Shown here piece by piece: positions 1 through 5,813 of a stretch of 6,545 nt of DNA (position 1 is the first letter of the stretch; the number at the start of each line of letters is the position of its first letter). A program made the translations under genes and the position numbers. The DNA comes from Alphaproteobacteria bacterium (GTDB taxonomy: Bacteria > Pseudomonadota > Alphaproteobacteria > Sphingomonadales > Emcibacteraceae): NCBI GenBank assembly GCA_030432815.1, contig JAUILB010000168.1, positions 1 to 6,545 of the forward strand. The letters run 5' to 3'. Under the pieces are notes generated by a model that ran no database searches, had not been told where the DNA came from, and was given only the letters and a program-made list of their open reading frames with translations.

Positions 1-1
1 G

Positions 2-517
2 ATCGCCTGTAGCGATAGTCGTGTCCATCCTGCTATTTTAACACGGACAGCACTGGGTGAATTGTTTATGGTCAGGAATGTGGCAAATATAGTTCCCCCT
101 TTTGAAACCGTGGGGGATGACAGTACTTATCATGGCACGAGTGCTGCGATTGAATTTGCAGTTAATCATTTAAAAGTGAGGCATATTATCGTTATGGGGC
201 ACAGTGGCTGTGGGGGAATTGCCGCATTGATGGACCGCTCAATTACTGAGGATTCAGCAGGGTATAGTTTTATTAAGCCCTGGATGAATATTGTAAGTGC
301 AGCTAGTGATTTTTCATCTAGTAAGGCTGAAAATAACGCCACAGCATGTGAGCAGCGGGCCATTTTAATTTCACTTAATAATCTGAGCAGCTTTCCATGG
401 GTTAAACAGGGAATAGAGAGTGGAACATTAAGGCTTCATGGATGGTATTTTGATATTCAGACCGGCACCTTAAGTGAATATAATGAGGGCGCGGATAAAT
501 TCGAAGAAATCATTTAA
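2..517 (+). CDS. Beta-class carbonic anhydrase, 5' end missing
   Basis: This enzyme interconverts CO2 and bicarbonate with a zinc ion and normally acts in the cytoplasm. The reading frame is already open at base 2 and runs 171 codons to TAA at 515-517. The zinc-site motifs are visible: CSDSR, with Cys at 8-10, Asp at 14-16 and Arg at 20-22, and HSGCGG, with His at 200-202 and Cys at 209-211. Further family signatures are GELFMVRNVAN, YHGTSAAIEFAV, a CEQRAI segment and the late LHGWYFDI stretch. Bacterial members are usually about 210-230 residues, so roughly 40-50 N-terminal residues lie upstream of the window. The TTG at 62 is internal and is not the true start, because the conserved CxDxR motif precedes it. 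The gene lies 69 bp upstream of the sulfotransferase on the same strand; cotranscription is possible but not shown. Its base composition resembles the heme genes, not the sulfotransferase. Family assignment is very secure; the exact paralogue is not. Confidence 0.96.
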   Translation: MACSDSRVHPAILTRTALGELFMVRNVANIVPPFETVGDDSTYHGTSAAIEFAVNHLKVRHIIVMGHSGCGGIAALMDRSITEDSAGYSFIKPWMNIVSAASDFSSSKAENNATACEQRAILISLNNLSSFPWVKQGIESGTLRLHGWYFDIQTGTLSEYNEGADKFEEII

Positions 518-575
518 CAGATTATTAGGGTTGAGCGGCTATTGTCTAATCTGAGCAGGCCTGGTAAAAAATGAT

Positions 576-580
576 AAGGA
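576..580 (+). promoter_or_regulatory. Shine-Dalgarno site of the sulfotransferase gene
   Basis: AAGGA lies 6 nt before the GTG at 587-589. This spacing supports the GTG as the start. An ATG at 585 overlaps the GTG but is in another frame and does not encode the conserved protein. Confidence 0.7.
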
Positions 581-586
581 ATTTAT

Positions 587-1501
587 GTGGAGCCTTTATT
601 ACATATCGGATATGCAAAAACAGGGTCAACGTTCCTACAATTTAATATTTTTAAGCCCGATTATGGTTTCTATAATGCGTTCGACCAGCACTTTGCGCAA
701 GTCATTCAGCGTTTTATCCTATGTAATTCTTTTACATATGATGCTGTTGCGACATTAAAATATTTCAAGGATAAATATGCAGTTGCAAAAAGCCAGGGAT
801 TAAAACCCGTTATTTCAGCCGAATCTTTATCAGGCCAACTATTTGCTAATAACAATATAGAAAAAGCAATTTCGCTTCGCCTTAAGGAAACCTTCCCAGA
901 TGCGAAAATTTTAATTGTCATAAGAAATCAGAAAGCAATTATCAAATCTGCATGGAAACATTATTTAAGAAATAATGGCGCGCAGACCATTGACAGATTT
1001 ATTAGGAAAGAAGGGATTAAACAGGGATTTACATCCATTTTGAATATGGATCGGTTTCAATATCATTTTTTGGTGAAGCAATATCAAAAACTTTATGGCA
1101 AGGAAAATGTCCTTGTGCTTCCTTTTGAGCTATTAAAAATTAATCAAAAAGAATATGTGAATAAGATTTTGGCATTTTCAGGTACTTGCAAAGAATTTAA
1201 GGAAGACATATATCCGCCAGCAAATGTGGCACGTACGCCAGTTGAACTTTTTATAAGACATAAAATCGGGTTTTATATGAATGTAGACAGATACGGTGAC
1301 AAAAAGGTGTTTTTGCAAAAAGTGCTTGATAAGGTTTGTCCGTTGGTTGCAAAGATCACACCGGATTGCGTTAATAAATCTATCGATAAAAGCTGGGATC
1401 GCTATTTAGACCTGCTTATTGACGGTTATTACCAAGACAGCAATAATATTTTGGCTGAAATTACAGGACTTGATTTAAAAGAATATCACTATGAGATATA
1501 A
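587..1501 (+). CDS. Sulfotransferase-family protein (PAPS-binding)
   Basis: The 304-residue product looks like a soluble sulfotransferase that would move a sulfuryl group from PAPS to an acceptor; the acceptor cannot be told from sequence. The 5'-phosphosulfate loop is at residues 8-18 (G-Y-A-K-T-G-S-T-F-L-Q), with Lys11 as the expected phosphosulfate-contacting lysine. A beta-strand at 107-113 leads into the 3'-phosphate motif, with Arg113 and Ser121 in RNQKAIIKSAW. A SAESLSG segment at 77-83 matches the region where bacterial homologues often carry an acidic residue. The C-terminus has the YYxxSN...L...GLDL pattern typical of bacterial Sulfotransfer proteins. No signal peptide or membrane segment is seen. 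The start is a GTG with a well-placed Shine-Dalgarno sequence. Its G+C is far lower than its neighbours (177 of 540 bases at 661-1200), which suggests horizontal acquisition. It converges on hemY with a 20-bp gap. Likely targets in this family are surface polysaccharides or small molecules, but that is inference. Confidence 0.85.
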   Translation: MEPLLHIGYAKTGSTFLQFNIFKPDYGFYNAFDQHFAQVIQRFILCNSFTYDAVATLKYFKDKYAVAKSQGLKPVISAESLSGQLFANNNIEKAISLRLKETFPDAKILIVIRNQKAIIKSAWKHYLRNNGAQTIDRFIRKEGIKQGFTSILNMDRFQYHFLVKQYQKLYGKENVLVLPFELLKINQKEYVNKILAFSGTCKEFKEDIYPPANVARTPVELFIRHKIGFYMNVDRYGDKKVFLQKVLDKVCPLVAKITPDCVNKSIDKSWDRYLDLLIDGYYQDSNNILAEITGLDLKEYHYEI

Positions 1502-1521
1502 CAGGGTTAATGCTCAAGATG

Positions 1522-2805
1522 TTATACATTTGACCATCGAATAGTATCAAAATCTCCACAATTGGCACAATGGGGGGTATAATGAGCGGGCATTGCACTG
1601 CATGTTGTACAGCTCCATGTCGTATCCATTTCCGCTTTTTCTGCCTTTACAATAAATTCTTCTGAAGCCTTCAGATCATTTTTTTGCCGTCTTTCCATAA
1701 GCGCAAGCAGATGGTAAGTTTTTTTACTAGCGCGTTTGTTGTTGATCAAATCATTCAGTGCTTGCCTTGCTTCGGGCCATTTTTGTGCATTTATTGCGCT
1801 TTCAGCAAGCAAATGGCGACTTTCAGGTTTAGAAGGGTTTTCTTCAACCAGTCTTTTTACCCTTCTATAAGTTTCCGACGCACTTTCAATTGGGTAAAGT
1901 TCACTGAACAATTCACCAAGTTCGTTTGTTGGGCTATGTTTCCAGGCCTGGAAGACGACTTTTTCAGCGGATTTTTTATCATTCTGTTCTATATACCCCC
2001 TCGCATATGCCATTGCAGCTGCTGAAAATGTTGGGTCATTTTTTAGCGCCGCTTTTAATAAATTGTGGCTTTCTGATTTTTGTCCGGCGGCTTTGGCTTC
2101 TAGGGCAAGGCAATAATCGATCACAGCGCTGTAACGCTTTAAACGTTTTGGATCAATGCTGCCGTTATTTTTTGATAAATCTTCAAGTACGGATTTTGCA
2201 TTCTGCCACTGGTTTAAATGTGTGTTGCAGATAAAATTAAGCTCAAGAAGCTTACCGTTTTTTGGATGTTGGAGCAGCATTCTTTCGATAAGTGGTTTGG
2301 CACGGCTCCAAGACTTTTGACTTATCAGATCATCAAGTTCCTGTTTATCAACCCATGTTGTGCTGAGGTTGGATTTTTTTAAGGTATCAAGATAAGGATT
2401 TTTATCTTCACCAAGCATCCGCGTTGCACTGGCAAGCAGGCGTAAAACATTATGATCCTCGCCAAGCTTTGCTTTGGCGCGAAGTCCGAACTTTACGGCG
2501 TCAGCGTAATCTTCAAGGGCATATGATGACCATGCCCGATCAAGATCCTGCCCTGCTTTTGTTCTTTTTGCTGCCAAACGTTCCGGACTTGTAAAATAGC
2601 GTGTAAAATTAAGCCATTTAAGCAACCGGATAACAGCAAGAATAAAGGCGGTATATAATATTGCCAGTAATACAAATACTGCTAAAGTGAAGCGGATTTC
2701 CCAACCCTGCCAGCTGATGAAAACCTCCCCTGGATTAGAAGAAATCCAGGCGGCCCCCAGCGCAATCATAATTGCGAGGATTATATAAAAAGTCAGCCTG
2801 ATCAT
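1522..2805 (-). CDS. hemY: HemY-family inner-membrane TPR protein with C-terminal zinc ribbon
   Basis: This 427-residue protein belongs to the proteobacterial HemY family, which is linked to heme synthesis by gene context. Its biochemical role is unresolved, and it is not the Bacillus HemY protoporphyrinogen oxidase. Two membrane helices, about residues 4-21 and 39-62, flank a short loop containing the family's NPGEVFISWQGW segment. The rest is alpha-helical with TPR-like pairs, for example around 145-215 and 240-385. The C-terminus, residues 397-427, has C399-x2-C402-x10-C413-x2-C416 followed by FDTIRW. This is a probable zinc or rubredoxin-like knuckle, absent from E. coli HemY and reminiscent of the LapB tail. 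The start ATG overlaps the TGA of the upstream mic60-like gene (ATGA, 2802-2805), implying translational coupling. Only a weak GGGA lies 7 nt upstream. It is the last gene of the visible operon, and I see no clear hairpin terminator in the 20 bp before the convergent sulfotransferase. Confidence 0.92.
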   Translation of the reverse strand: MIRLTFYIILAIMIALGAAWISSNPGEVFISWQGWEIRFTLAVFVLLAILYTAFILAVIRLLKWLNFTRYFTSPERLAAKRTKAGQDLDRAWSSYALEDYADAVKFGLRAKAKLGEDHNVLRLLASATRMLGEDKNPYLDTLKKSNLSTTWVDKQELDDLISQKSWSRAKPLIERMLLQHPKNGKLLELNFICNTHLNQWQNAKSVLEDLSKNNGSIDPKRLKRYSAVIDYCLALEAKAAGQKSESHNLLKAALKNDPTFSAAAMAYARGYIEQNDKKSAEKVVFQAWKHSPTNELGELFSELYPIESASETYRRVKRLVEENPSKPESRHLLAESAINAQKWPEARQALNDLINNKRASKKTYHLLALMERRQKNDLKASEEFIVKAEKAEMDTTWSCTTCSAMPAHYTPHCANCGDFDTIRWSNV

Positions 2806-4070
2806 GAGGTTGTCCCGGACACATTTGACTTGGCATCATTTTTAATCAGATAGTTTTCTGTCGCCTGTTTTTCAAGCTGCAATATTGCTTCTGTGCCGTC
2901 TATTAACGACTGTAAATCTGCCCGCCAAGGGGCAACAATATTTTTAATTTTCACAGGTAGGTCATCGGCGGTCCTTACAGCCGCTTCTGGATTATGCTGT
3001 GATAAATAAAGTTCAATTTGCGCAATCATATTGTCCAGATCGCTCGCATTGGGTGATGCCATATCCGTTTGGCGCACGGTGATCATATTTTTCAATGCGC
3101 TTAAGGTATTTTGTATCCATGAGGCTTCCGGATCTTTTCCTTCTTCTTTGAGTATTTCCGGGATGAGGTCATTGAACCCGCGCATTGATTGCTCAATTGT
3201 TATTATGCCTGACGTGCTATTTCGATTAAGTGTTGCAAGCGCATTTGCGATATCGGTATTTTCTGCAAGCGGACTGTTATTTATGATCTGGTTTATGGCA
3301 TCCATGTCTGCTGCATAGGGGATACCTCTTTCGAAAGATCGTTTCAGATCAGCAACTTTAAGATTGAGCAAAATACCACTATTATCCTTGGCTGCGATTT
3401 GCTCCACGCTACCAAGACGATTTTCCAGATTAGCCAACTTCTCACTGAGTGTTGCAGTTTCACTTGCAAGCTGCCTTCTTTCCTCACGTGCCTGACCGGC
3501 ATCAAGCATATTTTGACTTAATGGAACAAAGGAAGCCTCAAGTTGGCTCATGCGACTTAGCAGCATATCAATACGGCCAGACTGGGATGTATCAATAGGA
3601 GCGGCGACTACAGTATTTTCCAAGGCCGATTGTGCCTCGGATACAAGAGTTTCCAATGTGGCAAGTCGTTCTTCCAGATCAGATGGAATTATCGCGTTAT
3701 TATTTGCTGAAGACAGATCAATATTATTTTCAAGCTCATTAATGCGCCCTCTTAATGCGGTGATATCACTTTGCTGGTTGTCAAGTCTTTGGCCAAGGGC
3801 AGAAACCTCACTCATACTGTCACCCCCGATCCAGTTCGCTACAAAAGGCAACCGCTCTTTCAAGGTGGGCATAAGATATACGGATAAGGCCATTCCGGCG
3901 ATAAAAATGAGTAATACCATGAGGATACGAAATGATAAAGTTGGCTTATTCGACTTTCCCCCTTTTTCAGCTATTGGCGCGGCAGCGGGCTTTTTCTCAG
4001 GTGCAGAATTTTTAATTTCCGCATTATCATTGGTATTTTTGTTTGCGGGCGGTTTATCTTTATCGTTCAT
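2802..4070 (-). CDS. Mic60/mitofilin-like inner-membrane coiled-coil protein (COG4223 type)
   Basis: This 422-residue protein is very probably the alphaproteobacterial homologue of mitochondrial Mic60 (mitofilin), which shapes inner-membrane invaginations and bridges to the outer membrane. A charged, low-complexity cytoplasmic tail (1-44) is followed by one membrane helix (about 47-67). The periplasmic part has heptad-rich helices at about 86-118, 131-152 and 165-225. The C-terminal mitofilin-like region starts near residue 234: a helix LKVADLKRSFERGIPYAADM (237-256), then VRQTD at 332-336 and a helical segment with Trp382 (APWRADLQ). This order of membrane helix, coiled coil and conserved C-terminal helices matches the family. 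Location between hemD and hemY is also characteristic in Alphaproteobacteria. An AAGGAA Shine-Dalgarno overlaps the hemD stop, and its own stop overlaps the hemY start. Such genes are often labelled only as hypothetical or as HemX-like. It has no uroporphyrinogen methyltransferase domain. The function is inferred from homology to the family and from context. Confidence 0.85.
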   Translation of the reverse strand: MNDKDKPPANKNTNDNAEIKNSAPEKKPAAAPIAEKGGKSNKPTLSFRILMVLLIFIAGMALSVYLMPTLKERLPFVANWIGGDSMSEVSALGQRLDNQQSDITALRGRINELENNIDLSSANNNAIIPSDLEERLATLETLVSEAQSALENTVVAAPIDTSQSGRIDMLLSRMSQLEASFVPLSQNMLDAGQAREERRQLASETATLSEKLANLENRLGSVEQIAAKDNSGILLNLKVADLKRSFERGIPYAADMDAINQIINNSPLAENTDIANALATLNRNSTSGIITIEQSMRGFNDLIPEILKEEGKDPEASWIQNTLSALKNMITVRQTDMASPNASDLDNMIAQIELYLSQHNPEAAVRTADDLPVKIKNIVAPWRADLQSLIDGTEAILQLEKQATENYLIKNDAKSNVSGTTS

Positions 4071-4077
4071 AGGGCCG

Positions 4078-4083
4078 TTCCTT
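4078..4083 (-). promoter_or_regulatory. Shine-Dalgarno site of the mic60-like gene, overlapping the hemD stop
   Basis: On the minus strand AAGGAA sits 7 nt before the ATG at 4070-4068. Its two leading A bases are also the last two bases of the hemD TAA stop (4084-4082). Ribosomes terminating on hemD would cover this site, which favours coupled translation. Confidence 0.65.
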
Positions 4084-4792
4084 AAAGATCAATATCAATC
4101 AGTTTATAAAGGTCAGATTGCGTTGGCTGATCTGATATTAACATATCTTTCCAGGGTAATTCTTCTACCCCATGAGAAACATTTGGGCTGATTGCAAGCG
4201 CTGTTATCATTTTTAAAGAATTTTCCAAGTTAGCCCTTTCTATCAATTCTTTAAATATAAGAGCGCTTCTTTGGGAATAAAAGGGGATAAAATCAATATC
4301 ACCGTTTAAAATCATTTGTGCAATATTTTTGTTAAGGGCCGGTACGGCCTTCATTTCGTATACAATATGCTCAAAGACTTCAAAATCAGCGAACCTCAAG
4401 TCTGCCGTAAGAGGGCCCGCAATGTGTTTACCACGTATATATAAAAGAGCACCATTTTGCGGCTTTAATGTTTTTTTTATTGTATCAGACAACTTTTCAA
4501 GATTTCCATCTGCGCTGATTACGTTTTTAAAACCAATCAGTTGCGCTTCTTTAGCTGTTTTGTCTCCGACTGTGAATATATGAGTATCCTTCTTATACCC
4601 AGAAAGGTCCGAAAACCGAAGACTATTGGCGCTTGTCAGTATTATTGCCTGAAATTTAGTGCCCGGCAGGGAGTCGCCATCATATTTATGAAGGGTCATC
4701 ATCGGGCATATTACCACATCAAGGCCATTTTTACGAAGCTGTGGTGCTAGCTTTTCTGATTGTTCAAGGGGGCGGGTTAAGAGGATGCGCAT
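4082..4792 (-). CDS. hemD: Uroporphyrinogen-III synthase
   Basis: HemD cyclises hydroxymethylbilane with inversion of ring D to give uroporphyrinogen III, the last common precursor of heme, siroheme and cobalamin. It is a cytoplasmic enzyme. The 236-residue length is normal for the family. Sequence across this family is weakly conserved, but the recognisable landmarks are present: the N-terminal ILLTRP strand (residues 3-8), an ILTSANSLRF segment (51-60) in the first domain, VGDKTA at 75-80, and a YIRG motif followed by a second-domain FYSQRSA segment. The ATG start lies inside the 3' end of hemC, giving a 16-nt overlap (4777-4792). The nearest purine-rich site, AGGG at 4804-4807, is 11 nt from the start, so reinitiation after hemC translation probably helps expression. 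The position directly after hemC is the classical arrangement and strongly supports the call. Confidence 0.94.
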   Translation of the reverse strand: MRILLTRPLEQSEKLAPQLRKNGLDVVICPMMTLHKYDGDSLPGTKFQAIILTSANSLRFSDLSGYKKDTHIFTVGDKTAKEAQLIGFKNVISADGNLEKLSDTIKKTLKPQNGALLYIRGKHIAGPLTADLRFADFEVFEHIVYEMKAVPALNKNIAQMILNGDIDFIPFYSQRSALIFKELIERANLENSLKMITALAISPNVSHGVEELPWKDMLISDQPTQSDLYKLIDIDL

Positions 4793-5706
4793 TTCAATCG
4801 TTGCCCTAATTCACGGCCAATTGCTTCCGGATCATTTTTATTGCCGCTTAATGTATATGAAAAATCATTGTGTCCATCTTCATCAAGCACGCGTCCTTTT
4901 AATGTAAGAATATTACCGTCTATTGCGGCAAGCCCGGCGATAGGGGTTCGGCAGGAACCATCCAGAATATCAAGCATACTTCTTTCTGCTCTTACACGTA
5001 ATTCCGTTTCGCTATGGTTTAGCGGATAAAGAAGCTCTTTTAATTTTTCATTTTCTGATGCGATTTCAATTGTAATGGCACCTTGGGCGACTGCAGGGAG
5101 TATATCCTTAACATTTACGGGATTTATTCTTTGATCTTCAATAGCAAGGCGGTTTAGACCAGCCATAGCCAGAAAAGTGGCATCTGCGACACCGTCATCA
5201 AGTTTTTTTAAACGTGTCTGCACATTTCCCCTGAAATTCACAATTTTGAGATCAGGCCGTAATGCCAGGGCCTGTGCCTTACGTCTCAAACTTGAGGTGC
5301 CCAATATTGCCCCTTTTGGAAGGTCGGACAGACACTGTGCTTTATCGGATAAAAATGCGTCTCTGACATCTTCCCGTTCAAGATAACAGGCAAGTTCTAA
5401 CCCGTCGGGTAATTTTGTCGGCATGTCTTTAAGAGAATGTACCGCGATATCAATATCACCTTTATAGAGGGCTTCTTCGATTTCTTCTGTAAATAACCCT
5501 TTACCGCCAATTTCGCTCAAGTTTCTATCCTGCACACGGTCACCACGTGTTGACATAACACGAATTTCAATATTGTTGATGTTTAAATGGGGGTGATGTC
5601 CGATTAATAAATCCCGAACTTCAAGCGCCTGCGCCAGTGCAAGGTTGCTTCCCCGGGTGCCAATGATCAAATGATTGTGAGGGCGATTTTTCGCTTGGTC
5701 TTGCAC
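4777..5706 (-). CDS. hemC: Hydroxymethylbilane synthase (porphobilinogen deaminase)
   Basis: HemC joins four porphobilinogen molecules into linear hydroxymethylbilane in the cytoplasm, using a covalently bound dipyrromethane cofactor. The 309-residue product carries the family motifs in order: IGTRGSNLALAQA (15-27), STRGD (52-56), GGKGLFTEEIEEAL (67-80), HSLKDMPT (90-97, catalytic Asp94), GTSSLRRKAQ (136-145), NFRGNVQTRL (157-166) and DGSCRTPI (249-256), with Cys252 as the cofactor attachment residue. One small departure is VAQGAITIE near 206-214, where many homologues have VGQGAxGIE. The start is GTG at 5706-5704, preceded by AGGAA. No in-frame ATG occurs between it and the IGTRGS motif, and the resulting 14-residue lead-in is a usual length. 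It is the first gene of the operon and diverges from tsaD across about 107 bp, so the operon promoter should lie there. Confidence 0.98.
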   Translation of the reverse strand: MQDQAKNRPHNHLIIGTRGSNLALAQALEVRDLLIGHHPHLNINNIEIRVMSTRGDRVQDRNLSEIGGKGLFTEEIEEALYKGDIDIAVHSLKDMPTKLPDGLELACYLEREDVRDAFLSDKAQCLSDLPKGAILGTSSLRRKAQALALRPDLKIVNFRGNVQTRLKKLDDGVADATFLAMAGLNRLAIEDQRINPVNVKDILPAVAQGAITIEIASENEKLKELLYPLNHSETELRVRAERSMLDILDGSCRTPIAGLAAIDGNILTLKGRVLDEDGHNDFSYTLSGNKNDPEAIGRELGQRLKCASS

Positions 5707-5708
5707 AG

Positions 5709-5713
5709 TTCCT
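5709..5713 (-). promoter_or_regulatory. Shine-Dalgarno site of hemC, deciding the GTG start
   Basis: On the minus strand AGGAA lies 2 nt before the GTG at 5706. The spacing is short but usable. No in-frame ATG exists upstream across the intergenic region, so this GTG is the best start. Confidence 0.5.
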
Positions 5714-5773
5714 GTCCAGATGTTAGAGCGTATTTCAATAAGTTTCTTTTGTGTTATAAGATTTAATGGAATT

Positions 5774-5789
5774 CTGGTGTTGTTACCAG
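5774..5789. repeat. Short inverted repeat CTGGT-N6-ACCAG in the hemC/tsaD intergenic region
   Basis: A perfect 5-bp inverted repeat with a 6-nt spacer (CTGGTGTTGTTACCAG). It would cover the -35 position of the candidate hemC promoter and lie in the tsaD leader. It could be a small operator or a weak RNA hairpin. Such a short repeat can also occur by chance. Confidence 0.3.
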
Positions 5790-5790
5790 T

Positions 5791-5810
5791 AAAGAAAGAA
5801 AAAAAGAAAA
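5791..5810 (+). promoter_or_regulatory. Purine-only leader just upstream of the tsaD start
   Basis: Twenty consecutive A/G bases, mostly A, end 3 nt before the ATG at 5814. There is no GGAGG-like core, so the tract may act as an A-rich ribosome-loading element in place of a strong Shine-Dalgarno sequence. Role inferred. Confidence 0.35.
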
Positions 5811-5813
5811 TAA

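Larger units (their letters stand above)
5707..5813. promoter_or_regulatory. Divergent hemC/tsaD control region
   Basis: These 107 bp separate the divergent hemC and tsaD starts and must hold promoters for at least the heme operon. The palindromic TTATAA at 5754-5759 gives a -10-like hexamer on both strands: TATAAG (5755-5760) reading toward tsaD and TATAAC (5758-5753) reading toward hemC, each 5 of 6 matches to TATAAT. No good TTGACA-like -35 lies at the right distance on either strand, so these are candidates only. From these boxes the leaders would be roughly 40-50 nt on each side. Confidence 0.4.

Noticed and set aside
62..517. TTG at 62 as the start of a short carbonic anhydrase
   Set aside because: The same frame is open from base 2 and encodes the essential zinc-ligand CSDSR motif before the TTG, so the gene simply begins outside the window.
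518..553. Inverted repeat CAGATTA / TAATCTG after the carbonic anhydrase stop as a terminator
   Set aside because: The 7-bp stem is AT-rich, the loop is 22 nt, and no T-run follows, so intrinsic termination is not convincing.
556..563. Palindrome CAGGCCTG in the gap before the sulfotransferase
   Set aside because: An isolated 8-bp palindrome without flanking repeats or target duplication gives no evidence of an attachment or insertion site.
542..570. TTGTCT-N17-TAAAAA as a sulfotransferase promoter
   Set aside because: The implied start of transcription would fall in or next to the Shine-Dalgarno site at 576-580, and both hexamers match only 4 of 6.
1684..2234. Two overlapping plus-strand open frames (113 and 102 codons) antisense to hemY
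   Set aside because: They overlap each other in different frames, are rich in Phe and Cys as expected for antisense of Lys/Glu-rich helices, and lack a family resemblance.
2802..4070. Mic60-like gene as HemX or a phage tail-type protein
   Set aside because: Single N-terminal helix, long coiled coil and the C-terminal mitofilin-like segment fit COG4223 better; there is no methyltransferase domain and no phage gene nearby.
3550..4191. 213-codon plus-strand open frame opposite the mic60-like gene
   Set aside because: It is antisense to a well-supported coding region, crosses the hemD/mic60 junction, shows no recognisable family motif, and is best explained as a codon-bias shadow.
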